43,598 nt of DNA from Flavobacterium gawalongense (GTDB taxonomy: Bacteria > Bacteroidota > Bacteroidia > Flavobacteriales > Flavobacteriaceae). The DNA lies in NCBI RefSeq assembly GCF_007097265.1, contig NZ_VJZP01000021.1:1-43598 (forward strand), given 5' to 3'. The translations under genes were made by a program, and so were the position numbers. How positions within the stretch are numbered: position 1 is the stretch's first letter; each line of letters starts with the position of its first letter. Shown here piece by piece: positions 27,367 through 36,968 of this stretch. Under the pieces are notes generated by a model. That model had not been told where the DNA came from. It saw only the letters and a program-made list of their open reading frames with translations, and did no database searches.

Positions 27367-28524
27367 ATGGAATTTGATTTTCTGAAACCCGTAGATGATG
27401 AAATCCTTAGTTATATAAACGGATTGACTTCTCAACAATTGGGAAGTAAAATTGTATTGCATACAGAACAACATTTTCCTGATTTAAATAAGATTAAAAT
27501 TGCTGTAATAGGCGTTTTAGAAAATCGAGGAGATAAAAAAGCGGTTTCTGATGTTGATTTGATTCCACTAAGGAAAGAGTTATATGGTTTGTTTCCTGGA
27601 AACTGGCATGCTTCAATTGCAGATTTAGGAGATATTCTTGCAGGAAATTCTGCTGCGGATACTTATTTTGCATTAAAAAAAGTCGTTGCAAGTCTAATTA
27701 AGAAAAAGATTATACCTATTGTTATTGGAGGTTCTCAAGATTTGACGTATGCACTTTACAGAGCTTATGATGATTTGGAACAGATGGTCAATTTAGTTTC
27801 CATTGATAATAAATTTGACTTCGGAAAAGAAAATGAAGAAATATCAGCTTCTTCATATTTGACAAAAATAATTATAGACGAACCCAATAATCTTTTTAAC
27901 TATTGTAATGTAGGGTATCAAACGTATTTTAATTCACAAGAAGAAATAGATTTGATAGAAAAATTATTTTTTGATGCGTACAGATTAGGCGAAATTTCTA
28001 ATAATATATCCATTTCAGAACCTGTTTTCAGGGATGCGGATTTGGTAAGTATTGATTTGAATTCGGTTAAATCATCTGATTCAGGGAATTTTATTTCGTT
28101 TGCACCTAATGGCTTTAATGGAAAAGAAATTTGTTCTTTGTCGCGATATGCAGGGATAAGTGATAAAGTGTCTTCTTTTGGGATATTTAACCATAATAAC
28201 TCCGCACAAGAATCAGTCATTATAGCACAGATTATTTGGTATTTCATAGAGGGTTTTCATTATCGTTCTAATGAATATCCTTTTGGAAGCAAGGAAAATT
28301 ATTTGAAATATATAGTTCCACTGGAAGAAGAAGAGGAAGAACTTGTTTTTTATAAAAGTGATAAAACGGACAGATGGTGGATAGAAATACCATTTATTTC
28401 AAACGGTAATAATAAATTAAAAAGAAATACGTTATTACCATGTTCCTACGATGAGTATTTATTGGCATGCAATCAAGAACTACCTGAAAGATGGTGGAAA
28501 GCACAACGTAAAAATATTTTATAA
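27367..28524 (+). CDS. Ureohydrolase-like (formimidoylglutamase/arginase fold) protein with degenerate metal site
   Basis: A 385-residue protein with the arginase/agmatinase/formimidoylglutamase fold, often annotated as formimidoylglutamase in flavobacteria. The three metal-binding motifs are recognisable but altered: GGSQD at 121-125 in place of GG[DS]H[DS] (His to Gln124), SIDNKFD at 145-151 in place of D-A-H-x-D (His to Lys149), and SIDLNSV at 228-234 in place of S-x-D-x-D (second Asp to Asn232). Three of about six metal ligands are gone, so a normal dimanganese enzyme is unlikely. No hut genes are nearby. It stands just upstream of gldK on the same strand, so a non-catalytic role tied to envelope or gliding functions is possible but only inferred. 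Confidence 0.82.
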   Translation: MEFDFLKPVDDEILSYINGLTSQQLGSKIVLHTEQHFPDLNKIKIAVIGVLENRGDKKAVSDVDLIPLRKELYGLFPGNWHASIADLGDILAGNSAADTYFALKKVVASLIKKKIIPIVIGGSQDLTYALYRAYDDLEQMVNLVSIDNKFDFGKENEEISASSYLTKIIIDEPNNLFNYCNVGYQTYFNSQEEIDLIEKLFFDAYRLGEISNNISISEPVFRDADLVSIDLNSVKSSDSGNFISFAPNGFNGKEICSLSRYAGISDKVSSFGIFNHNNSAQESVIIAQIIWYFIEGFHYRSNEYPFGSKENYLKYIVPLEEEEEELVFYKSDKTDRWWIEIPFISNGNNKLKRNTLLPCSYDEYLLACNQELPERWWKAQRKNIL

Positions 28525-28795
28525 TTAATTATTTGATATTTATATTAAAATCCTTAAAACAGGTAATTAATTAATGCAATTTATAAGCTTAATATTATAA
28601 AATTCATAAAAAAAGAGCTTTTTGTGTATTTTATCGATTTTTTTAGCATTTTATCGACAAAATATTTTTTTTGTATTTTATTTAACATTATTTTTGAAGC
28701 AATAAATTAAGTTTCGTAATAAAAAATATTGTTTTATTAATAAATAATAAATAGGTTTACACACTTAAAAATAATGAATAGATAACCAAATTTAT
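28525..28795 (+). promoter_or_regulatory. gldK upstream region
   Basis: A 271-nt AT-rich spacer without a gene. TTG (28671-28673), 15 nt, TATTTTTG (28689-28696) is a plausible but short-spaced promoter giving a leader of about 90 nt. Just upstream, GTATTTTATCGA (28626-28637) and GCATTTTATCGA (28646-28657) form a direct repeat at 20-bp spacing, near two helical turns, a possible regulator site. Confidence 0.4.
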
Positions 28796-30202
28796 ATGAA
28801 GAAGTTCATTGCATATACGTCAATTTTGATCCTTTTAATTGGCTGCGGTAAATCAAGCGACAAAGGAGAATTAGTTGGTATTAATGGAGGGAAATGGCAT
28901 CCTGAGAAACCTTACGGAATGGCATTAATTCCAGGTGGTGCTTTTATTATGGGTAAATCAGATGATGATTTGGCTGATGTTGAAGATGCTCCTACAAAGA
29001 CTGTTACTGTTCGTTCATTTTACATGGATGAAACAGAAATTACAAATAGTGAATACCGTCAATTTGTAGAATGGGTAAAAGACTCCACAATGAGAGTTCG
29101 ATTAGCTATACTTGCCGATGAAAGCGGACAAAAAGCTGGAGCTACAAATGCTAAAGGTAAAAATGCCGGTAGCATTGGTGATTTTGCTTTTAATGATTCA
29201 GATCCAGAAAAGATGACTGCATATGATAAATATATGTACGATAATTATTATAGTGTAGGTACTGCTGATGATCCTTATGCTGGTAGAAAGCTTAATAAAA
29301 AAGTGAAATTAATCAAAGATACTAAGTTGTATCCGGATGAGTATTACACTGAAGTTATGGATTCCATGTATTTGCCAATAGAAGCATCATATAATGGATT
29401 ACGTACAATAGATGTAAATAAATTAAAATTCCGTTATTCTTGGATGGACATTCAAGCTGCTGCCAAAGCTAAGGTAGGGAAGAGAAAAGATTTCATTAAA
29501 ACAGAAGAAGTAAACGTATATCCTGACACAACTGTTTGGATTAAAGATTTTGCGTATTCGTATAATGAGCCAATGCATAATGATTATTTTTGGCACAAAG
29601 CATACGGTGATTATCCTGTTGTGGGTGTAAAATGGACTCAAGCTAAAGCTTTTTGCGCTTGGAGAACCCTAAATAAAAACACTTATATTAAATCTAAAAA
29701 GAAAGGTCACGATTTAATAAATTCTTTTAGATTACCTACAGAAGCAGAATGGGAATATTCGGCCAGAGGAGGTTTACAGTCTGCAACATATCCTTGGGGA
29801 GGACCGTATACTAAAAATGACAGAGGTTGTTTTCTTGCTAATTTCAAGCCTAATAGAGGGGATTATGCAGCGGATGAAGCCTTGTATACTGTAGAGGCAA
29901 AATCCTATGAGCCAAACGGTTATAATCTTTATAATATGGCAGGAAATGTTTCTGAGTGGACGGATTCATCATATGATCCGAATGCATACGAATATGTGTC
30001 TTCAATGAATCCTAATGTTCTGGATGCTTCAAATAAACGTAAAGTGGTTCGTGGAGGTTCTTGGAAAGACGTTGCTTATTTCCTACAAGTAAGCACAAGG
30101 GATTTCGAATATGCGGATTCTGCAAGAAGCTTTATTGGTTTTAGAACCGTTCAGGATTATATGGGATTACAAACTACCGGAAGTAACAAAAAAGGTAAAT
30201 AA
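28796..30202 (+). CDS. gldK: Gliding motility / T9SS ring lipoprotein GldK
   Basis: A 468-residue outer-membrane lipoprotein. The signal peptide ends in the lipobox LLIGC (Cys at about 17). The body is a formylglycine-generating-enzyme/sulfatase-modifying-factor fold: YGMALIPGGAFIMG (about 40-53), SFYMDETEITNSEYRQFVEW (about 74-93), FRLPTEAEWEYSARGG, GYNLYNMAGNVSEWT, RKVVRGGSWKD, RSFIGFRTV. GldK and GldN form the periplasmic ring of the type IX secretion system. The gene opens the conserved gldK-L-M-N order. Confidence 0.97.
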   Translation: MKKFIAYTSILILLIGCGKSSDKGELVGINGGKWHPEKPYGMALIPGGAFIMGKSDDDLADVEDAPTKTVTVRSFYMDETEITNSEYRQFVEWVKDSTMRVRLAILADESGQKAGATNAKGKNAGSIGDFAFNDSDPEKMTAYDKYMYDNYYSVGTADDPYAGRKLNKKVKLIKDTKLYPDEYYTEVMDSMYLPIEASYNGLRTIDVNKLKFRYSWMDIQAAAKAKVGKRKDFIKTEEVNVYPDTTVWIKDFAYSYNEPMHNDYFWHKAYGDYPVVGVKWTQAKAFCAWRTLNKNTYIKSKKKGHDLINSFRLPTEAEWEYSARGGLQSATYPWGGPYTKNDRGCFLANFKPNRGDYAADEALYTVEAKSYEPNGYNLYNMAGNVSEWTDSSYDPNAYEYVSSMNPNVLDASNKRKVVRGGSWKDVAYFLQVSTRDFEYADSARSFIGFRTVQDYMGLQTTGSNKKGK

Positions 30203-30256
30203 TAAATAAACAAAAGAAACCAAATCTTTAAATGACTAACCCAAAAAAAAATTATT

Positions 30257-30907
30257 ATGGCATTACTTAGCAAAAAAACAATGAATTTCGCTTACGGAAT
30301 GGGAGCGGCAGTTGTAATCATCGGAGCATTATTTAAAATTACGCACCTTGAATTCGGTTTTATAACTGGAAATTTAATGCTAACGATTGGACTTGTTGTA
30401 GAAGCTGGAATTTTTGCTCTTTCTGCATTTGAACCAGTTGATGACGATTTAGATTGGACATTGGTTTATCCGGAACTGGCTAATGGTAAAGCTACAGGGG
30501 AGAAAAAGGCAAAAGTAGAAACTCCTTCTGATGCTCAAGGATTGTTATCTCAAAAATTAGATGCAATGTTAAAAGATGCTAAAATTGATGGTGAATTAAT
30601 GTCTAGTTTAGGAAATAGCATTAAAAATTTCGAATCAGCTGCAAAAGGTATCGCACCTACTATAGATTCTATTGCTTCTACTAAAAAATATAGCGAAGAA
30701 TTGACATTGGCTGCTGCCCAAATGGAATCTTTAAATAGTTTATATAAAATTCAATTACAAAGCGCTTCAAGAAATGCACAGATAAACGAAGAAGTGGCTG
30801 AAAATAACTTAAAATTAAAAGACCAAATGCAGTCTTTGACATCTAATTTGTCATCACTTAACAGTGTATACGGAGGAATGCTTTCTGCAATGAACAATAA
30901 AGGATAA
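30257..30907 (+). CDS. gldL: T9SS inner-membrane motor protein GldL
   Basis: A 216-residue inner-membrane protein. Two N-terminal membrane helices (about 9-27 and 33-53) carry the family pattern NFAYGMGAAVVIIGALFKIT and GNLMLTIGLVVEAGIFALSAFEP, including the buried Lys/Glu-containing stretches. The remainder is a long cytoplasmic, largely helical region (about 90-210), consistent with coiled coil. GldL forms the proton-driven rotary motor with GldM. It lies 54 nt after gldK. Confidence 0.97.
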   Translation: MALLSKKTMNFAYGMGAAVVIIGALFKITHLEFGFITGNLMLTIGLVVEAGIFALSAFEPVDDDLDWTLVYPELANGKATGEKKAKVETPSDAQGLLSQKLDAMLKDAKIDGELMSSLGNSIKNFESAAKGIAPTIDSIASTKKYSEELTLAAAQMESLNSLYKIQLQSASRNAQINEEVAENNLKLKDQMQSLTSNLSSLNSVYGGMLSAMNNKG

Positions 30908-30952
30908 TTAGTTTCAAACTATATAAAAATAACAAACTAATTAGTAGAAAAT

Positions 30953-32503
30953 ATGGCAGGAGGAAAACTAACCCCTAGACAGAAGATGATAAACCTAATG
31001 TACTTGGTTTTTATCGCAATGTTAGCATTAAATATGTCCAAAGAAGTGTTGTCAGCTTTTGGAATTTTAAATAATAAAATTGTAGAGTCCAACTCTATAA
31101 CAGACATTAGAAATGAAAGCTCATTTCAACAATTAGCTCAAAAAGCAGTGGATCAACCAGGACAATTCGGTGATAAAAAAGCAAAGGTTGAAAAAATAAG
31201 AGCGTTGTCTAAAGAGTTTAACGACTATATTGAAAACATTAAGTCATCGGTTACTAAAAAGTTCGTAAGAGATACTGAAGGAAATTTGCCATATGAGCAA
31301 ATGGATAAAGGAGATTTGATTGATAGAATGTTCTTTACGGGAGATCGAGTTTCTAAAAAAGGAAAAGAGTTTCTAGATAAAATTAATAATTTTTCAAGTC
31401 AAATAAAAGAAATTGGCGGTAGTTCAATTGCTGATTCAGAAATGAAAAAAATTGAAGCAAGATTTGCTACGAAACCAGTTTATTCTGAAAAAGCAGGTGC
31501 TAAATTAGATTGGATTGATTATAATTATAAAGGATATCCTCTTATAGCAACTATAACTAAATTATCACAATTACAAGCAGACATCAAAACAACAGAAAGT
31601 GATGTAATGTCTGGTATGTTTCAATCAGATTTAGTTGCTGCAGCCTCTCTTACTGCTTATCAACCAATTGTAGTTCTTGATAAATCTGTTTTCTTTCAAG
31701 GGGAAGCAGTAACGGGTAAAATTATCTTAGGAAAATTTGATCCTTCATTGAAGGCAAAATCAGTTATTATTAATGGATCAAGTGTACAAGCTCAAGCGGG
31801 TCAAGCTAAATTTTCTTTTGGAGCAGGTAATATAGGAGAACATGCAATAGGAGGTTCTTTCAATTTCGATGAAAATGGAAAAGTAGTTAGTTTACCTATC
31901 AAAGACAAATATGTAGTTGTTGCCAGACCAAAATCGGCTACAATTTCTGCTGATAAAATGAATGTAGTTTATAGAGGTGTTGTAAATCCTATGACGATTT
32001 CTTTTGCTGGTGTTACAGCTGATAAAGTTACAGCCTCTGCTCCAGGATTAAGTTCTGCGGGTGGTGGTAAATACAATATGAGTCCGGGTGGTGGTTCTGA
32101 AGTAGTTATTAATGTTACTGGTTCGCTTCCTGATGGTTCTAAAGTTTCTGATAAGAAAACCTTTAGAATAAAAGGTATTCCTGGTCCAACTGGAACTATT
32201 AGAGGAGAAATGGGTGTGGTAAAAGGACCTAAATCAAATTTGCAAATTGCTACAATTGGAGCTAAATTAGTTGATTTTGATTTTGAAGTTGGTTTAAATG
32301 TAGTTGGCTTTAATTTGAAAGTAACAGGTCAGCCTACCGTTGTAGTTCAAGGAAATAAATTAAATGCGCAGTGTAATGCTGTTCTTTCTAAAGCAGTTAG
32401 AGGTGATCAGGTTACCATTTCTGAAATTAAAACAAAACTTGTTGGTGCCGGTAGTTATTTATTGCCAAGAACAGCTCCAGTAATTTTTGAAATAACACAA
32501 TAA
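30953..32503 (+). CDS. gldM: T9SS/gliding motor protein GldM
   Basis: A 516-residue protein, the usual GldM size. A short cytoplasmic N-terminus (MAGGKLTPRQKM) leads to one membrane helix (INLMYLVFIAMLALNMSKEV, about 13-32) that enters the GldL pentamer, then a long periplasmic part made of a helical domain and several beta domains (for example VVVARPKSATISADKMNVVYRGV, about 320-343). It links the inner-membrane motor to the GldK/GldN ring. It follows gldL by 45 nt. Confidence 0.97.
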   Translation: MAGGKLTPRQKMINLMYLVFIAMLALNMSKEVLSAFGILNNKIVESNSITDIRNESSFQQLAQKAVDQPGQFGDKKAKVEKIRALSKEFNDYIENIKSSVTKKFVRDTEGNLPYEQMDKGDLIDRMFFTGDRVSKKGKEFLDKINNFSSQIKEIGGSSIADSEMKKIEARFATKPVYSEKAGAKLDWIDYNYKGYPLIATITKLSQLQADIKTTESDVMSGMFQSDLVAAASLTAYQPIVVLDKSVFFQGEAVTGKIILGKFDPSLKAKSVIINGSSVQAQAGQAKFSFGAGNIGEHAIGGSFNFDENGKVVSLPIKDKYVVVARPKSATISADKMNVVYRGVVNPMTISFAGVTADKVTASAPGLSSAGGGKYNMSPGGGSEVVINVTGSLPDGSKVSDKKTFRIKGIPGPTGTIRGEMGVVKGPKSNLQIATIGAKLVDFDFEVGLNVVGFNLKVTGQPTVVVQGNKLNAQCNAVLSKAVRGDQVTISEIKTKLVGAGSYLLPRTAPVIFEITQ

Positions 32504-32547
32504 GTAAGTTTTAGACAAAGCCTACTTCAATATCTTATTATGATACC

Positions 32548-33441
32548 ATGATGAATGTAAGAAATTTTTTAATAGTTATTGTCTCTGCAATGTGGAGTTT
32601 TACATCTGTAGCACAATCTAATTTGCTGAATGCTAAAACACCAGACCAAATTGGGCTTAAGACAGCTGCACAGCTGATTTCTGATAATGACAAACCATTA
32701 GTTTATGGTTATGTACACGACAGAGATGTTTTAATGGGAAAAACCACTTGGGAAATAATCGATTTAAGTGAAAAGATAAATTTCGCATTGTATTTTCCAA
32801 TTGATACAGCAAATATTGGCTCGGATAGAAGATCCTTGTATGATGTTTTGACTAAAGCAATGAGAAATGGTAAAATTACTGAAGTATATACGGATAGTTA
32901 TTTTAATACCAAAAAATCTATAGAAGATATTCAAGGTTCATTGACCCGTATCGATACTACTGATGCTGGAAGAGAACAAATTAACGCAGGTGCTCAAATA
33001 TCGCCTGAGTATATCTTAAAACAAGATCTTACAGCTCAAGATGTATCGAAGTATAAAATTAAGGGCTATTGGTATTTTGACAAACGTCAAAGCGAATTGA
33101 AATATCGTTTACTCGGTATTTGTCCTATTACGCCGGATGTTTATACTATGAATAGCGACGAAAAAGATTATATTGAGTTGTTTTGGGTATTTTTTCCTGC
33201 TGCAAGAGAAGTTTTACATGAAGCTAAGGCTTTCAATGATAAAAATTCTGCAATGCCAGTTTCTTTTGATCAAATATTAAATTCAAGACGTTTTAATAGT
33301 GTTATTTACAAAGAAGAAAATGTTTACGGAGACAGAGCTATTGATGAATATATGAAAGATAATGCTCAAAATCAATTGTTGGAATCAGAAAGAGTGAAAG
33401 AAAAAATTCGCAATTTCGAACAAGATATGTGGAATTATTAA
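32548..33441 (+). CDS. gldN: T9SS ring protein GldN
   Basis: A 297-residue secreted protein with a signal peptide (NVRNFLIVIVSAMWSFTSVA, about 3-22) and no lipobox. Family features: KPLVYGYVHDRDVLMGKTTWEIIDL and YFDKRQSELKYRLLGICPITPD, then ELFWVFFPAAREVL. GldN partners GldK in the periplasmic ring at the outer membrane. Two consecutive ATG codons open the gene; either could start it. Last gene of gldKLMN, ended by a strong terminator 25 nt later. Confidence 0.96.
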   Translation: MMNVRNFLIVIVSAMWSFTSVAQSNLLNAKTPDQIGLKTAAQLISDNDKPLVYGYVHDRDVLMGKTTWEIIDLSEKINFALYFPIDTANIGSDRRSLYDVLTKAMRNGKITEVYTDSYFNTKKSIEDIQGSLTRIDTTDAGREQINAGAQISPEYILKQDLTAQDVSKYKIKGYWYFDKRQSELKYRLLGICPITPDVYTMNSDEKDYIELFWVFFPAAREVLHEAKAFNDKNSAMPVSFDQILNSRRFNSVIYKEENVYGDRAIDEYMKDNAQNQLLESERVKEKIRNFEQDMWNY

Positions 33442-33465
33442 TTTCAATTTCAAAAATATAATGAT

Positions 33466-33497
33466 AAACTCTTACTATAATGGTAAGAGTTTTTTTA
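33466..33497 (+). terminator. Terminator after gldN
   Basis: A 10-bp stem AAACTCTTAC/GTAAGAGTTT (33466-33475 with 33483-33492), loop TATAATG, followed by TTTTTA. It closes the gldKLMN unit. Confidence 0.88.
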
Positions 33498-33542
33498 TTT
33501 TAATGTGTTTACTTTGTATTTAGTTTAAAAGAGGTTTTTAAA

Positions 33543-34595
33543 ATGATTGATTATTTAATAGTAGGTTCGGGTTTAGCGGGTGTTTCATTTGCAGAGTTTG
33601 CTTTGCGAAGCGACAAGTCGATTTTAGTTTTGGATAATAATTCCCAAAATTCGTCCAAAATTGCCGGTGGTTTGTATAATCCGGTAATTTTAAAACGCTT
33701 TAGTGAAGTGTGGAAAGCTCAAGAACAATTGGTGTTGATGAATGAATTTTATACTTTTTTGGAGAAAAAACTAAATTGCAAAGTTGATTTTAAAAGACCT
33801 ATTTTAAGAAAATTTTTCTCCATAGAAGAACAAAATAATTGGTTTGCTGCTTCGGATAAAGCAGCGTTAGCTCCTTTTTTATCTACACAATTGATTTCCA
33901 AAAAGTATTTAGGAATTGATTCTCCTTATGGGTATGGCGAAGTTTTACAAACGGGCTATGTAGACACCGCTTTGTTATTAAATAAATACAGGGAATATCT
34001 TAAACAAAATAATCTGTTTCGGGAAGAATCTTTTGATTATGATGCTTTAAAAATTGAAAGTGATGGCATTCGTTATAAAGATTTAAAAGCCAGACATATC
34101 ATTTTTGCAGAAGGTTTTGGCATGCATGCCAATCCCTATTTTAATCATTTGCCTTTAGACGGAACAAAAGGCGAGCTTTTTATTATAAAAGCATCTGAGT
34201 TGGATTTAGATGTAATTGTAAATACGAGCGTGTTTATTTTACCACTTGGGAATGATTTATTTAAAGTTGGTGCAACCTATAATTGGAAAGATAAAACCGA
34301 CTTGCCTACAGAAGATGGAAAAACGGAATTAATAGAAAGAATAAAAGAAATTATTACTTGTGATTTTGCAATTGTGGAGCATTTTGCGGGAGTTAGGCCA
34401 ACTGTAAAAGACAGAAGACCTTTAGTAGGAACACATCAAAAGTATGAATCAATACATATTCTCAATGGTTTGGGTACAAGAGGAGTTATGCTGGGGCCAG
34501 CAATGGCAAAAGCATTATTTGACAACATAGAATATCAAATTCCTTTAAATGCAGCAATTGATATTAACCGATTTCTGCCTAAAGGAAAAAAATAG
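33543..34595 (+). CDS. FAD-dependent oxidoreductase (DAO family)
   Basis: A 350-residue flavoprotein with an N-terminal FAD-binding Rossmann motif YLIVGSGLAGVSFAEFALRS (about 4-23) and LVLDNNSQNSSKIAGGLYNPVI (about 28-49). The C-terminus has VEHFAGVRPTVKDRRPLVG and HILNGLGTRGVMLGPAMAKAL, the glycine-oxidase/D-amino-acid oxidase (DAO) pattern. No signal peptide. The substrate is unknown. Proteins of this kind commonly follow gldN in flavobacteria, but the terminator between them suggests separate expression. It ends 2 nt before the convergent DUF983 gene, with no visible terminator between. Confidence 0.88.
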   Translation: MIDYLIVGSGLAGVSFAEFALRSDKSILVLDNNSQNSSKIAGGLYNPVILKRFSEVWKAQEQLVLMNEFYTFLEKKLNCKVDFKRPILRKFFSIEEQNNWFAASDKAALAPFLSTQLISKKYLGIDSPYGYGEVLQTGYVDTALLLNKYREYLKQNNLFREESFDYDALKIESDGIRYKDLKARHIIFAEGFGMHANPYFNHLPLDGTKGELFIIKASELDLDVIVNTSVFILPLGNDLFKVGATYNWKDKTDLPTEDGKTELIERIKEIITCDFAIVEHFAGVRPTVKDRRPLVGTHQKYESIHILNGLGTRGVMLGPAMAKALFDNIEYQIPLNAAIDINRFLPKGKK

Positions 34596-34597
34596 TA

Positions 34598-34981
34598 TTA
34601 TTTTAGGTTTGTTTTTGGATCATATGAAACAAACATATTGATGTATATGTTTCTTGATAAACGCAAAACAAATGGGAATGAGACAATAAGTGAGGCAATT
34701 ATTGAAATGAAAGCAACTTTCAGACTGGAGCCAAAAATCAAAAAAGAGATTATAAAGGCAGCAATTGCAACTGCAACATTCAATCCATAACTTACATACA
34801 TAGCGCCATAAAAGAAGGATGGTTCAATTTGATATTTTAAACCACAATGACTACATTTTTCATGCATTTTTAAAATTTTGTCTAAATGCAGCGGATTTTT
34901 ATCCAAATACATACTCTCATTCTGACATTTAGGACAAGTTCCTGTTAAAATGCTATATAATTTGGATCCTTTTTTTAACAT
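34598..34981 (-). CDS. DUF983 membrane protein with zinc-ribbon-like cysteines
   Basis: A 127-residue protein from the ATG at 34981. A longer reading from 35056 would cross a clear -7 element (TAAATTTG, 35024-35017) and is rejected. The N-terminal part has two CxxC pairs (TGTCPKCQN and EKCSHCGLKY), typical of DUF983 and suggesting a zinc ribbon, then FFYGAMYVSYGLN and two membrane helices (about 66-84 and 88-107). Function unknown. Divergent from the ABC-F gene. Confidence 0.85.
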   Translation of the reverse strand: MLKKGSKLYSILTGTCPKCQNESMYLDKNPLHLDKILKMHEKCSHCGLKYQIEPSFFYGAMYVSYGLNVAVAIAAFIISFLIFGSSLKVAFISIIASLIVSFPFVLRLSRNIYINMFVSYDPKTNLK

Positions 34982-35016
34982 TTGCAAAAAAATTAATTTT
35001 TCCTTTTTTAGAGTTG

Positions 35017-35024
35017 CAAATTTA
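35017..35024 (-). promoter_or_regulatory. DUF983 -7 element
   Basis: TAAATTTG on the minus strand, 35 nt before the chosen ATG (34981). A TTG 24 nt upstream (35051-35049) is slightly too far for the usual spacing. It decides the start of the DUF983 gene. Confidence 0.5.
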
Positions 35025-35054
35025 CACATTCGAAAAGGAATAAAATAACAATAC

Positions 35055-36962
35055 ATGCTTAATATACATAATTTATCCGTTTCGTTTGGAGGTTCTTATT
35101 TATTTGAAGAAGTTACCTTTCGATTGGGTGCTGGAGACCGTGTGGGTCTTGTTGGGAAAAACGGGGCCGGAAAATCGACCATGCTTAAAATGTTGGCAAA
35201 AGATTTTGCTCCTGATTCAGGGGTTATTTCTCAAGAGAAAGATCTTCGAATGGGATTTTTGCGTCAGGATATTGATTTTGAACAAGGGAGGACAGTTCTT
35301 GAAGAAGCATATGAAGCTTTTACGGATATTAAAATCGTAGAAAAAAAGCTAGCAGAAATAAATCATCAGTTAGTTACCAGAACTGATTATGAAAGTGACG
35401 AATACAGTCAAATCATTGAAGACTTATCCGATTATACACATCGTTTTGAATTATTGGGCGGATATAATTATGTTGGTGATACTGAGAAGATTCTTCTTGG
35501 TTTGGGTTTCAAAAGGGAAGTTTTTGACAATCAAACCGAAACTTTTTCTGGTGGATGGAGAATGCGTATCGAATTAGCCAAATTATTATTGCAGGCCAAT
35601 GATGTTTTGTTGCTGGATGAGCCTACGAATCACTTGGATATTGAAAGTATCATTTGGTTAGAAAGTTTCCTTCGTAATTATCCTGGTGTTGTGGTGATTG
35701 TCTCACACGATAAAATGTTCTTGGATAATGTGACCAATAGAACTATCGAAATTTCTCTTGGAAAAGCGTATGATTTCAACAAACCGTATTCCCAATATTT
35801 AGAATTGCGTCATGAAATTCGTGAAAAGCAATTGGCAACGCAAAAAAATCAAGCCAAAAAAATTGAAGAGACCGAGAAGTTAATCGAGAAATTCCGTGCC
35901 AAAGCTTCCAAAGCTTCGATGGCACAATCGATGATTAAAAAACTAGATAAAATAGAACGTATTGAAGTGGATGAAGACGACAATTCGGTGATGAATATTA
36001 CTTTTCCAGTTTCAAAAGAACCGGGAAGAGTAGTTATCGAAGCTGAAAATGTAACCAAAAGCTACGGGGATAAGACGATTTTAAAGGAAATCAATCTGTT
36101 AGTAGAACGCGGAAGCAAAATCGCATTCGTTGGACAAAACGGACAAGGAAAATCGACTTTTATTAAAGCAATTGTTGATGAATTCGAATACCAAGGAAAT
36201 ATTAAGTTAGGTCATAATGTACAGTTGGGTTATTTTGCCCAAAATCAGGCTGAATATCTGGATGGTGAAATTACTTTGTTGCAAACCATGGAAGATGCGG
36301 CAGCTGATACGAACCGAATGAAAGTACGCGATATGCTGGGTTCTTTCTTGTTTAGAGGTGACGATGTAGAGAAAAAGGTAAAAGTCCTTTCAGGAGGCGA
36401 AAGAAACCGTTTAGCACTATGTAAATTATTACTGCAGCCCATTAATGTTTTGCTGATGGATGAGCCTACGAATCACTTGGACATCAAATCCAAGAATGTT
36501 TTGAAAGCGGCACTTCAAAAATTTGGCGGTACTTTATTGTTGGTTTCTCACGATAGAGATTTCTTGCAGGGAATGTCAAATTTGGTTTATGAGTTTAAAG
36601 ACCAAAAAATAAAAGAATATTTAGGCGATATCAACTATTTCTTGGAACAACGCAATATGGAGAATATGCGTGAAGTGGAGAAAAAAGATGCTCAAAAAGT
36701 GGCAGCGCCAAAAGAGAGCAATAAAGCTTCTTACGAAGATCAGAAAAAAGGGAAAGCCTTGCAAAATAAATTGAGCAAAGTGGAGAGCCAAATCAAGCAA
36801 TTGGAAAAAGACATTCAAAACGATGACAAAATGCTCGCTTCTAATTATGACAAACACATTGAGGATGCTAAATTTTTCACAGCATACAACAAGAAAAAAG
36901 CTGAGTTGGACAAACTTCTTTCAGATTGGGAAATTGTTCAGGAAGAAATAGATAATTTATAA
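35055..36962 (+). CDS. ABC-F family ATPase (ribosome-associated)
   Basis: A 635-residue protein with two ABC ATPase domains in one chain and no membrane segments, the ABC-F form. Domain 1: Walker A GKNGAGKST (34-42), signature FSGGWRMRIELAKLLL (about 164-179), Walker B VLLLDEPTNHLD. The P-site-tRNA-interaction linker is the charged segment RAKASKASMAQSMIKKLDKI. Domain 2: Walker A GQNGQGKST (about 359-367), LSGGERNRLALCKLLL (about 444), LLMDEPTNHLD. A C-terminal coiled coil (about 555-632) follows. ABC-F proteins act on the ribosome in translation control or antibiotic protection; which subtype is not decidable from this reading. Confidence 0.95.
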   Translation: MLNIHNLSVSFGGSYLFEEVTFRLGAGDRVGLVGKNGAGKSTMLKMLAKDFAPDSGVISQEKDLRMGFLRQDIDFEQGRTVLEEAYEAFTDIKIVEKKLAEINHQLVTRTDYESDEYSQIIEDLSDYTHRFELLGGYNYVGDTEKILLGLGFKREVFDNQTETFSGGWRMRIELAKLLLQANDVLLLDEPTNHLDIESIIWLESFLRNYPGVVVIVSHDKMFLDNVTNRTIEISLGKAYDFNKPYSQYLELRHEIREKQLATQKNQAKKIEETEKLIEKFRAKASKASMAQSMIKKLDKIERIEVDEDDNSVMNITFPVSKEPGRVVIEAENVTKSYGDKTILKEINLLVERGSKIAFVGQNGQGKSTFIKAIVDEFEYQGNIKLGHNVQLGYFAQNQAEYLDGEITLLQTMEDAAADTNRMKVRDMLGSFLFRGDDVEKKVKVLSGGERNRLALCKLLLQPINVLLMDEPTNHLDIKSKNVLKAALQKFGGTLLLVSHDRDFLQGMSNLVYEFKDQKIKEYLGDINYFLEQRNMENMREVEKKDAQKVAAPKESNKASYEDQKKGKALQNKLSKVESQIKQLEKDIQNDDKMLASNYDKHIEDAKFFTAYNKKKAELDKLLSDWEIVQEEIDNL

Positions 36963-36968
36963 AAAATG

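Noticed and set aside
34982..35056. N-terminal extension of the DUF983 protein to 35056
   Set aside because: It crosses the -7 element TAAATTTG and has no family match; the extension also overlaps the ABC-F start.
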